From an uncultured Alphaproteobacteria bacterium (GTDB lineage: Bacteria > Pseudomonadota > Alphaproteobacteria > Rs-D84), in contig CAKQGH010000010.1 in the NCBI GenBank assembly GCA_934232895.1, positions 1-33,105 of the forward strand: DNA of 33,105 nucleotides, given 5' to 3'. Below, piece by piece: positions 26,001 to 32,161 of the stretch. Under the pieces are notes generated by a model. The model worked only from the letters and a program-made list of their open reading frames with translations, made no database searches and was not told the origin of the DNA. Position 1 is the first letter of the stretch. Each line of letters opens with the position of its first letter. A program made the translations under genes and the position numbers.

Positions 26001-26816
26001 ATGACCGATGGCGCATCGCGCTTTGGTGGTATGGCCAACCCGATTTTGGGGTTGGCGTCTAATGCGGTTGCAACCGATGTTGAATATGGCGCTGGCAATT
26101 GGGCGTTTGGTGCACGCGCGTTTTCGGGCGCGATTACCAGCGAAGAATTACTGGAAAACGACCCAACGATTTCATCACAGTATGCGCCGGCGCGACTGGG
26201 ACTGATATCTGGTGTGCAATCACACGCAAAATGGCGCCATGGTGCGTTTGAAATGACCACGGCAATTGGTAATGCAAATGAAACCAACACCATATTGGGC
26301 GCGCAAACGGGCGGCTTGCTGGATATGGGGGCAGGGCACACGACATACATAGACAGTGAATTTGCATATCGCCCAACGAATGAATTGGCGTTCAAATTGC
26401 GTGGCACATTTGCGCGCACAACATCGGATATGACCGGCGGTGATTTCATTTTGGGTATATCGGACATTTATTCCGATGCGTTTGGGTTTGAAATGAATGC
26501 GGGACATTTCACGTTGGGGCTGTCGCGGCCATTGGGTGTGTCGCACGGCACGATGCAGTATTCGCACGCCGATTATGATATTGTCGATGCGGGCGCTGGG
26601 CGCTATGATATCAGTGTATCGAACGCTGGTGTGCGTGACATAGATTTGCAGCCAGATGCGCGTGAATACCGTATTTCGGGTGCATATCGGCATACGCTGG
26701 GGGCGTTTACCGATGGGGCGATTGGCTTTATTTACCGTATAAACCCGAACCATACGGATGCATTTGGCAATGAATCAATATTTATGCTGAAATTAAATCA
26801 TCGCCTGGGAATTTAA
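23070..26816 (+). CDS. Autotransporter with ankyrin repeats and inactive subtilase-like passenger
   Basis: A 1248-residue protein. Order: signal peptide 1-20 (AARA); two ankyrin-like repeats about 25-95 (AAKNADIQQVQLLINNGADVN and ALMNNDVRAAQILQMYGADAS); a GS-rich, then hydrophobic segment about 116-136 (AAAGAAVVVGGLLLL); a long passenger; and a C-terminal beta-barrel of about 280 residues with the S8-autotransporter ending (IDLQPDAREYRISGAYRH, later YRINPNH). The passenger aligns by eye with the subtilisin core, but every catalytic position is changed. The Asp-strand VSLITENGIN has Thr284/Glu285; ANQSALAKIIGG has Asn356 in place of His; NPAGE has Glu621 in place of the oxyanion Asn; TTEMATAAAAGA has Glu740 in place of Ser. 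The last block matches GTSMAAPHVSGA without gaps. It is probably a non-catalytic surface protein. ATG 23070 follows a GAGAGAAA site. Ankyrin repeats in an exported protein are unusual. Confidence 0.88.
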   Translation: MKYIRILLLSLFMMPFAARAASSEFMVAAQLLSAAKNADIQQVQLLINNGADVNFVDSTGMSIVCTALMNNDVRAAQILQMYGADASKCDRQIRNYKSKNTTRGSGGLFGGLSSAQSMTLAAAGAAVVVGGLLLLTDVLDPGNDNSNASTGGSHNTDDNTGGETSGATAAGKTAVGPAFFTSDGKVNYTTAAYNTNLEKWNPSVGGVNEWDFNYFRLKIGEDDNPDNYRDAGGITVPMQNYLLMMHGYSSFANGYLGQTTFRDTANNPQKASYEGKPVLVSLITENGINPSGSADRGEGIVYGLTAATDAQTARTDKYLNYDNPTSENSTVVLGAEKGTFDLSGSGTAMNPFASANQSALAKIIGGWNGSARSTGDLYGFIPNGQLAVLRTGGGYKWTDVSDPTSGTVMGTVAKGTGSATDQMEIGDTITIDGKTYKLSLATTGTTENNTTITVGGKTFNLSASSKLLRGVCTSSNADDCTDVSDIAIYVGTDGYYYVNTTGGNRPDAVYVVKNNNIYTQKEYKAADIQNYSAMLLARTHGGAAIANAALNPKSRSVSYLTMDGLNVAFNLNSGTDKKTVFANMINKCYGVDESTAEGAAANTLFGMYNTTLPIIVNPAGEFEFGLGDGKSPTVLDATFENYAPLLYGNNLQHMFMTVVAVSHTTGTSAADTIDGINGYGNGTGSAYGPLYLSAWTDTRGTDDTTDDVIYMSRKCGVAGSGTGGSGIDPWCFAAAGPTTEMATAAAAGAVAAVQGAFPYMTNDKLFTLLALTADGAYLGSTDSGTSMTKANLVAYLRAMYSLPPEYNDKIGTADEYLAAFKDVYGYGLINLERALTPNKQLYYYNSGKIVGANGNAYWRAASNTTFRTSSAFSPRMATISAPFFDKLESVDGEMAMPRIWKNEFAVGAQSRRGLYMGDVLGDLRVRDVAAPRTQIGNLGFSMTTSNRAWADNLGGLDTMRFDYDAGNWNFAAGYQRYMTDGASRFGGMANPILGLASNAVATDVEYGAGNWAFGARAFSGAITSEELLENDPTISSQYAPARLGLISGVQSHAKWRHGAFEMTTAIGNANETNTILGAQTGGLLDMGAGHTTYIDSEFAYRPTNELAFKLRGTFARTTSDMTGGDFILGISDIYSDAFGFEMNAGHFTLGLSRPLGVSHGTMQYSHADYDIVDAGAGRYDISVSNAGVRDIDLQPDAREYRISGAYRHTLGAFTDGAIGFIYRINPNHTDAFGNESIFMLKLNHRLGI

Positions 26817-26837
26817 TAATTTGGTACTTTATGACGC

Positions 26838-26874
26838 TTGACAAATTTGATATTGAATGCTATATATTTGTCAA
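26838..26874 (+). promoter_or_regulatory. Consensus promoter with flanking inverted repeat
   Basis: TTGACA (26838-26843), 17 bp, TATATA (26861-26866). TTGACAAA (26838-26845) and TTTGTCAA (26867-26874) are exact inverted copies that bracket the promoter from -35 to the start site. Confidence 0.75.
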
Positions 26875-26890
26875 ACAGAAGGTAGTGATT

Positions 26891-27292
26891 ATGAATATTT
26901 ACAGTGGTTTTGAATATGTGCGTGATGCTTTGAGTGGTGCCAACAATCGCGAGATTTCGCGAAACTGGTGCAATGATGTTGATTCGTTGATGGAAATATG
27001 CCGCAGTTGTGAATGGGTTGTTGCACACAATGGAGTCAGATATTTATATTTTTATCCCATCAATGACAATAGTGCAGCGCATGTGGCCGATGTATTAAAA
27101 AGAAACGGTTTTCTGCCGCGCATTCATACCAGTTATCGCGGGGTGTTCCCCGAATCTGTGGTGCGCATTCCCGAAAATGCCGCCTGGGCACAGCCGGGGA
27201 AGATGGCGTTCACGATTGAAATTTACCAGAAATTGCAAAAACGCGGATGGCACGATGTGGCAACCGCGTCGGTAAACCAGAAATCCCGTTAA
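26891..27292 (+). CDS. Small cytoplasmic hypothetical protein
   Basis: A 133-residue protein without signal peptide or membrane segment; not recognised. It contains CNDVDSLMEICRSCEW and a mixed alpha/beta pattern (VRYLYFYPIN, then HVADVLKRNGFLP), suggesting one small folded domain. ATG 26891 is chosen because the promoter places the transcript start near 26873, downstream of the earlier in-frame ATG at 26831; an AAGG site precedes it. The promoter dyad hints at regulation. Confidence 0.78.
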   Translation: MNIYSGFEYVRDALSGANNREISRNWCNDVDSLMEICRSCEWVVAHNGVRYLYFYPINDNSAAHVADVLKRNGFLPRIHTSYRGVFPESVVRIPENAAWAQPGKMAFTIEIYQKLQKRGWHDVATASVNQKSR

Positions 27293-27294
27293 AT

Positions 27295-27320
27295 AAATGC
27301 GCCGATGGCGCTGTTTATGC
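27295..27320 (+). terminator. Weak terminator-like hairpin
   Basis: GCGCC-GAT-GGCGC (27299-27311) flanked by AAATAAAT and TGTTTAT, just after the stop of the 133-residue gene. Confidence 0.4.
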
Positions 27321-27350
27321 AAACAAAATGCCGGAAAATCCAATATTTAT

Positions 27351-27379
27351 TTGACTTTTGCGGGCGCGGGGTATAGAAT
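27351..27379 (+). promoter_or_regulatory. Promoter of rpoA
   Basis: TTGACT (27351-27356), 17 bp, TAGAAT (27374-27379). It predicts a 5' leader of about 65 nt ending in AAAGGA before ATG 27451. A dedicated promoter fits rpoA being detached from rpsM/rpsK here. Confidence 0.65.
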
Positions 27380-27450
27380 ACGCACGCGCGAAAAAGATTT
27401 TGCGCAACCGAACGGTGAAAATAATAAACTAAGCCCAAAGGAAAAACAGT

Positions 27451-28479
27451 ATGATTGAAAAGAACTGGATGACCCTGATAAAGCCGAAAAAGCTGAATAT
27501 CACGGTCGACGAACATAACCCAAATTTGGCAAAATTGGTTGCCGAACCATTGGAAAAGGGATTCGGACTGACATTGGGCACGGCGCTGCGTCGCGTGCTG
27601 TTGTCGTCATTGCAGGGTTGCGCCCCAATCTATATCAAGATTGACGGTGTGCAGCACGAATTTTCCAGCCTGCAGGGTGTTCGCGAAGACATCACAGACA
27701 TTATCTTGAACCTGAAAGGTGTGTATTTCAAAGCATTGACCGAAGGCCAACACAAGGCAATCTTGAAAGTCAAGGGTCCGGCCGTTGTGACCGCGGGTAT
27801 GATTGAAACATCCGGTGGGGTCGAGGTTATGAACAAAGACGCGGAAATCTGCACACTGGATAAAAACGCGAATTTGGATATGGAAATCACATTGGCAACT
27901 GGCCGTGGTTATGTGCCGGCGTCTGCACACGCAGATGGTTTGCCACTGGGTGTGATTCCGGTTGATTCCATTTTCTCGCCAATTTTGAATGTTGCGACGG
28001 CTGTATCGGAAACCCGTGTTGGCCAGTCGACAGACTATGACAAATTGGAAATGACAGTTAAAACCAACGGTTCTGTTTCGCCCGAAGATGCAATCGCATT
28101 TGCTGCGCGTATCCTGACAGATCAATTGGTTGTCTTTATCAATTTCGAAGATCCGGCACAAATCAACGCCCCGGCCGAAGAAGAAAAGGCCAAAGACGCA
28201 TTGCCGTTTGATCCGAAATTGTTGAAACATGTTGACGAACTGGAATTGTCGGTTCGTGCGAACAACTGTCTGAAAAACGATAAAATCAACTGGTTGGGCG
28301 AATTGGTCCAGAAAACCGAAGCCGACATGTTAAAGACCCCGAACTTTGGCCGCAAGTCCTTGAACGAAATCAAGGTTCAATTGGAAGCCATGGGGCTGGG
28401 CCTGGGGATGGAAGTACCGGGTTGGCCACCAGAAAATATTGCAGAGTTGGCCAAGAAGTACGAAGACCCCTACAAATAA
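27451..28479 (+). CDS. rpoA: DNA-directed RNA polymerase subunit alpha
   Basis: A 342-residue alpha subunit, which dimerises to nucleate RNA polymerase assembly and contacts UP elements and activators through its C-terminal domain. N-terminal domain signatures: EPLEKGFGLTLGTALRRVLLSSL, then YIKIDGVQHEF and VREDITDIILNLK. A linker with PAEEEKAKD leads to the C-terminal domain (LELSVRANNCLKN, LKTPNFGRKSLNEIK). Length is normal. ATG 27451 has an AAAGGA site. Upstream is an unrelated small gene rather than rpsK, so the usual ribosomal cluster is broken. Downstream, rplQ is 285 nt away, separated by repeat copy A. Confidence 0.98.
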   Translation: MIEKNWMTLIKPKKLNITVDEHNPNLAKLVAEPLEKGFGLTLGTALRRVLLSSLQGCAPIYIKIDGVQHEFSSLQGVREDITDIILNLKGVYFKALTEGQHKAILKVKGPAVVTAGMIETSGGVEVMNKDAEICTLDKNANLDMEITLATGRGYVPASAHADGLPLGVIPVDSIFSPILNVATAVSETRVGQSTDYDKLEMTVKTNGSVSPEDAIAFAARILTDQLVVFINFEDPAQINAPAEEEKAKDALPFDPKLLKHVDELELSVRANNCLKNDKINWLGELVQKTEADMLKTPNFGRKSLNEIKVQLEAMGLGLGMEVPGWPPENIAELAKKYEDPYK

Positions 28480-28617
28480 AATTACCATAGCACGCCATCT
28501 GGCGCGTTTAGATGGTGTCTCATGTAGGTCAACTACACTACGACACCACTAAACATCGCCATCTGGCATGTTCTGATAATTTTCTAAATTAAATTCTGTG
28601 GGCTCTTGTTCCAATAG
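28473..28617. repeat. Repeat copy A after rpoA (interrupted)
   Basis: The 81-bp sequence found again at 29307-29387, starting inside the last codons of the gene (CAAATAAAATTACCATAG), but with 64 extra bases inserted after CGCCATCTGGC. Outside the insertion the two copies are identical by eye; a diverged similarity seems to continue for about 18 bp past the right end. Confidence 0.92.
28504..28567. mobile_element. Small palindromic insertion with 11-bp direct repeats
   Basis: A 53-bp body (28504-28556) lies between two copies of CGCCATCTGGC (28493-28503 and 28557-28567); the uninterrupted repeat at 29307 has only one copy, so this is an insertion with target duplication. The body is palindromic: GTTTAG (28506-28511) with CTAAAC (28549-28554), TGGTGTC (28513-28519) with GACACCA (28542-28548), TGTAG (28523-28527) with CTACA (28533-28537). 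It carries no gene and resembles a MITE, REP or Rickettsia palindromic element in form, not in recognised sequence. Confidence 0.7.
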
Positions 28618-28764
28618 TCTCACATGATTTAATTTCTCGATATGCTAGGAGTGAATAATTTTTCTGGCATATCAAATCCCACACTGCTGGTGTGAATCAG
28701 GGTGTGGCGTCTCAATGAAATCCCCGGGCACCGGGGCAGAAAACAAAAATAAAGGAGTAATCTG

Positions 28765-29313
28765 ATGAGACACGCAAAAGCAGGTCGCACATTTAACCGC
28801 GACACAAACGCACGCAAAGCACTGATGGTTGGCTTGGCGAAAAACTTGATTGAAAAAGAACAAATCAAAACAACTTTGCCCAAGGCAAAAGATTTGCGCA
28901 GTGTTGTTGAAAAACTGATTACTCGCGCCAAGGTTGACACAGTTGCCAATCGTCGTTTGACGGCGTCTGAATTGGGCAATGGGTCGGACAAAACCGTGAA
29001 AAAATTGTTCACAGTTTTGGGCCCGCGCTATGCCAAACGCCCAGGCGGTTATACCCGCGTATTAAAGGCCGGTTTCCGTTATGGTGATGCCGCGCCAATG
29101 GCGATTATTGAATTGGTTGACCGCGATGTAAACGCGAAAAAGGTTGTGAAACCGGCCGCCGCTGATGAAGCCGCCACCGAAGAGGCGCCAGCCGCCAAAA
29201 AAGAAAAGGCTGAAAAGCCGGCCGTCAAGGCCCCAAAGACAGCGCCAAAGGCCGCCAAGGCGTCAACCGCAACGAAAACTGTTGCCGTAAAACGCCGCGC
29301 AACCGGCAAATAA
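28765..29313 (+). CDS. rplQ: 50S ribosomal protein L17 with C-terminal extension
   Basis: A 182-residue L17. The core (1-122) has MRHAKAGRTFNRDTNARKAL, TTLPKAKDLRSVVEKLIT, and the end PRYAKRPGGYTRVLKAGFR, YGDAAPMAIIELVDR. From about residue 123 on there is an Ala/Lys/Pro/Glu-rich low-complexity tail of nearly 60 residues (for example AAKKEKAEKPAVKAPK), probably disordered and RNA-interacting. The ribosome-binding site is AAAGGAG. The leader between repeat A and the start contains two hairpins (CACAC...GTGTG near 28680 and CCCCGG-GCA-CCGGGG at 28722-28736) without a T-tract. The gene is followed by repeat copy B and a terminator. Confidence 0.97.
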   Translation: MRHAKAGRTFNRDTNARKALMVGLAKNLIEKEQIKTTLPKAKDLRSVVEKLITRAKVDTVANRRLTASELGNGSDKTVKKLFTVLGPRYAKRPGGYTRVLKAGFRYGDAAPMAIIELVDRDVNAKKVVKPAAADEAATEEAPAAKKEKAEKPAVKAPKTAPKAAKASTATKTVAVKRRATGK

Positions 29314-29387
29314 AATTACCATAGCACGCCATCTGGCATGTTCTGATAATTTTCTAAATTAAATTCTGTGGGCTCTTGTTCCAATAG
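29307..29387. repeat. Repeat copy B after rplQ (intact)
   Basis: 81 bp, starting in the last codons of rplQ at the same phase as copy A after rpoA: CAAATAAAATTACCATAG through CTCTTGTTCCAATAG. It holds a single CGCCATCTGGC. On the minus strand it reads as an open stretch ending NMPDGVLW-stop, possibly a relic of a gene end. Confidence 0.92.
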
Positions 29388-29408
29388 CCACTCATAATTT
29401 ATTTTAGC

Positions 29409-29432
29409 CCCGCCCATTTGGGCGGGTTTTTT
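29409..29432 (+). terminator. Terminator of rplQ
   Basis: CCCGCCC-ATTT-GGGCGGG followed by T6. Confidence 0.92.
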
Positions 29433-29455
29433 ATAAGAGAGCAGAGAGCAATGTG

Positions 29456-29480
29456 GTGCGCCATTCGGCGCACTTGTTTT
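29456..29480. terminator. Second terminator-like hairpin
   Basis: GTGCGCC-ATTC-GGCGCAC followed by TTGTTTT, about 24 bp after the rplQ terminator. It may be a back-up terminator. Confidence 0.5.
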
Positions 29481-29518
29481 GTCGCCATTGTAATCCGAGT
29501 TGAAATCGTGCAAAATAT

Positions 29519-29548
29519 CTATTATCTATGCTCTATTATCTGTGCTCT
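29519..29548. repeat. 14-bp tandem repeat
   Basis: CTATTATCTATGCT and CTATTATCTGTGCT in tandem plus a partial CT, between two converging terminators; it is a third short tandem array in this position type. Confidence 0.7.
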
Positions 29549-29576
29549 AAAAAACGCCCCAGATGGGGCGGTTTTT
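29549..29576 (-). terminator. Terminator of the 453-residue protein gene
   Basis: AAAACGCCCC-AGAT-GGGGCGGTTTTT, overlapping the stop codon at 29575-29577 on the minus strand. Confidence 0.88.
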
Positions 29577-30936
29577 ATTCGGTTGTATCGTCTGCGGTGG
29601 GCATTGCCTGGTCTGGAACGGTGATAGAGCCCGTCACCGTATATGCGCCGGCCAATGTTTGTGTGGCATCGGCCCCCGTTTTAACATGTGTTTCCGATAA
29701 ATTATAAACCGCCAACGCCGTCGGGTATTGTTCCGCGGTTGATGATGCATCAATGGTTGCCGTTTTATTGGATTTATCTTCCTTGGTTTCCAATGCCGCA
29801 TTTGTGGCGGTTGTCATAGAATTGGTTAAATCATACACGGCCTTGGCTGTCGGAAATTGTTGGTCCGTGGATGATGCGTCAATCGTTGTTGTGGTTGCGT
29901 CTGTAAGCACTTTGACGAGCGCAAAAGCGGTGTCTTCATCAATCTGGTTTATTTTTGTTTCCAGTTCTGTTTTCATTGCGTTTATGGCTGCAACACTGGG
30001 GTATGAATTTTGGGCATCTGTTGCGTCGGCCAAACTGTCAACCCGTTCAGCCTTGTTTTGATAGTCAGTCAGATGAATCTCAATTTGGTTATCAATGCCG
30101 CTCATTACACCTTCAACATTGCTGTTGACATTCTGTATTGCGGTATCCAGATCCTGGTATAACGAATATACAGCCATCGCTGATGGGTACTGCGTATCGG
30201 TTGATGAGGAATCAATGGCAGGTACTTTATTTGAAACAGTTTCAAATCCACTGATTTGGGTTTCCAATCCATCAATACGGCCGGTCAGTGTTGTATTTTG
30301 TTCGTCAATCAATTCGGTCAATATATCCGTGTTTTCATTGACCAGTGTGTTTACCGCACGCGCCGATGGATATTGCGTATCGGTTGATGTGGATGAAATG
30401 GTTTTGACCTTGTTTGATGTATCCTCTTTTTCATCCATGGTGCCCAATAATAAATCGGCAATATCATTCACAGCCTTGGCCGACGGATACTGCGTGTCCG
30501 TTGATGCCGATGATATGGTTGTGGTTTTGTTCGATACATCTTCTTTGCCCGCCAATTCGTCGGCGACCATTTCGGTCATTGTGTCAAAATCGGCCCGCAC
30601 CGATTGGTCGGCGGCATAAACCGCCGCGGCCGACGGATATTGTTCATCGGTTGAATCCGCAGAAATTGCGACAACTTTGTTGGATTTATCTTCCTTGGTT
30701 TTAATGGCGCCCGCCAGTGTGTTGGTGGATTGAAACACCGCATGTGCCGTTGGGTAATGATTATCATCAGAATCGGAATTTATGGTCGTGACGCGGTTTG
30801 TCGTCTTTTCCATATTTTCAATCGCGCCGTCAACATAACTTTGTGATGCGACATAGACCGGATCCGCGCCGCGCGCATTCGCCGCCACAATTATGGCCAA
30901 TACAGATACAGCAAAAATTTTCCCGGTAATTTGCAT
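29575..30936 (-). CDS. Exported protein built from eight QYPSAxAVY repeats
   Basis: A 453-residue protein: signal peptide 1-23 (ending ARGA), then eight degenerate repeats at about 40-60-residue spacing with the core KEDxSNK..(T/A)I..(S/A)STDTQYPSAxAVY.L. Repeat 6 is the most decayed (SLADATDAQNSYPSVAAIN). Segments between cores are heptad-like and rich in D, T and N. From memory, similar S.DTQYP(S/T)AKAVYDL repeats occur in fibre and stalk proteins of gut phages and gut bacteria, so a fibrous stalk is plausible. No membrane anchor or barrel is seen at the C-terminus (ADDTTE). ATG 30936 is preferred to TTG 30939. It has its own promoter (30964-30992), a weak GGGCGG ribosome-binding site, and lies 80 nt behind the OmpA-like gene. 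Confidence 0.87.
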   Translation of the reverse strand: MQITGKIFAVSVLAIIVAANARGADPVYVASQSYVDGAIENMEKTTNRVTTINSDSDDNHYPTAHAVFQSTNTLAGAIKTKEDKSNKVVAISADSTDEQYPSAAAVYAADQSVRADFDTMTEMVADELAGKEDVSNKTTTISSASTDTQYPSAKAVNDIADLLLGTMDEKEDTSNKVKTISSTSTDTQYPSARAVNTLVNENTDILTELIDEQNTTLTGRIDGLETQISGFETVSNKVPAIDSSSTDTQYPSAMAVYSLYQDLDTAIQNVNSNVEGVMSGIDNQIEIHLTDYQNKAERVDSLADATDAQNSYPSVAAINAMKTELETKINQIDEDTAFALVKVLTDATTTTIDASSTDQQFPTAKAVYDLTNSMTTATNAALETKEDKSNKTATIDASSTAEQYPTALAVYNLSETHVKTGADATQTLAGAYTVTGSITVPDQAMPTADDTTE

Positions 30937-30963
30937 CAATTTCCGCCCACATTATACGCGCGT

Positions 30964-30992
30964 ATTATACACCATTTTGCGCAATTGGTCAA
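30964..30992 (-). promoter_or_regulatory. Promoter of the 453-residue protein gene
   Basis: On the minus strand TTGACC (30992-30987), 17 bp, TATAAT (30969-30964). GTATAAT is repeated 13 bp downstream, and ATACGCGCGTAT at the expected start is a perfect palindrome: a possible operator. Confidence 0.75.
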
Positions 30993-31016
30993 ACCAAAAT
31001 GCCACGCCCGGGTCTA

Positions 31017-32129
31017 TCAGCGATTGGTCAATTGCAATTCAATACGGCGGTTTTTTTGCAGGCTGGTTGCATCGTTGCCCAATTCAACCGGGTGCAAATC
31101 GCCAAAACCACTGGGTACCAGGCGGCGTTTTGATACGCCGTTTTTCGCCAATTCGTCGGCAACCGCCGTTGCGCGCAGCAATGACAATTGCGTATTGTTT
31201 TTGTATCCACGGGTGCCCGGCACAACCGCTTTTTTATCGGTATGACCATCGACGCGGATAATCCAATCTATGTCCGATGGGATTTTGTTTTCCATATCCT
31301 TGATAACATTCGCAATCAGGCGCAACTGATTTTTACCCTCGGGCGATAATTTGAACGAGCCACTGCCGAATAAAATGTCGCTGGACACGATGAAACGGTC
31401 ACCATCAGGTTGCACCGTGGTGCGGTCGCCCAGCGCGGTTTTAATTGCACGGTAAAAATTAGATTGGTATTGTGACACGGTGTTCAATTCGGCAACCTTG
31501 TCCGCCAGGGCCTTGTTCAGGCGGGTTGACATTTCAACATACTGAATTTCCTGGGCGTGGGACTTTGCCTCGGCCGCGTCCAATGCCGCCTGCAGGTTTG
31601 ACAATTGCTCGGTCAAACTGGCGCGCTGGGCATCCATTTGGTTTTGCAATTCGCGACGTTGTTGTTCCAGTTCGGCGGTTTTCTGTTTGTCTATTTTTGC
31701 CTGGTTTAATTGGGCGGCCAATTCGGCGATTTGACCCTGTAATTCGGTGCCGTGTGCCTGTAATTCGGCAACCTTGGATTCATATTGGGCAATCAATTCA
31801 TTGGTGCTGACATCCATAGTTTCCAATTCGGTTGTCAATTGCGAATTATTGTTTTCCAGATTTTCCAATTCCGCGCGCGCCAACACCAACAGGCGTTTGG
31901 CTTCCTCGTCATCGGCGACCATTTGTTGAATTTTCTGTGCCTGTTCGGTGTTGGCCTGTTTCAAATCGGCCACGGTTTTCGCACCCGTTTGGGTGTTAAA
32001 CACACTGGTCGTGGTCCACAGAAACACGAACACTATCAACAGGAATATCAATATAATGACCAAATTCGAAAACAAATCGACAAATGCCGGCCATGTATTT
32101 GTTCCATTGCGAAAGCGTAAATTTAACAT
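31017..32129 (-). CDS. MotB/OmpA-like peptidoglycan-binding protein
   Basis: A 370-residue inner-membrane protein with a periplasmic peptidoglycan-binding end. A single transmembrane helix (about 19-40) begins with the sequence FVDLFSNLVIILIFLL; Asp18 just before it is placed like the proton-carrying Asp of MotB, TolR and ExbD. A long coiled coil (about 50-230, rich in Q, E, A, L) spans the periplasm. The C-terminal OmpA-like domain has RVDGHTDK, NTQLSLLRATAVADEL, VPSGFGDLHPV and KNRRIEL. It pairs with the MotA/TolQ/ExbB homologue 32 nt upstream, so together they probably form a proton-driven complex acting on the cell wall. No flagellar genes are present, so motility should not be assumed. 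ATG 32129 follows GAGAGAGGG. Confidence 0.92.
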   Translation of the reverse strand: MLNLRFRNGTNTWPAFVDLFSNLVIILIFLLIVFVFLWTTTSVFNTQTGAKTVADLKQANTEQAQKIQQMVADDEEAKRLLVLARAELENLENNNSQLTTELETMDVSTNELIAQYESKVAELQAHGTELQGQIAELAAQLNQAKIDKQKTAELEQQRRELQNQMDAQRASLTEQLSNLQAALDAAEAKSHAQEIQYVEMSTRLNKALADKVAELNTVSQYQSNFYRAIKTALGDRTTVQPDGDRFIVSSDILFGSGSFKLSPEGKNQLRLIANVIKDMENKIPSDIDWIIRVDGHTDKKAVVPGTRGYKNNTQLSLLRATAVADELAKNGVSKRRLVPSGFGDLHPVELGNDATSLQKNRRIELQLTNR

Positions 32130-32161
32130 TGTTTTCCCTCTCTCGATTTTTTATGCGAACA

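Noticed and set aside
29316..29513. 65-codon minus-strand frame covering repeat B and the rplQ terminator
   Set aside because: It passes through two terminators and has no ribosome-binding site. The repeat may contain a relic gene end, but no live gene is supported.
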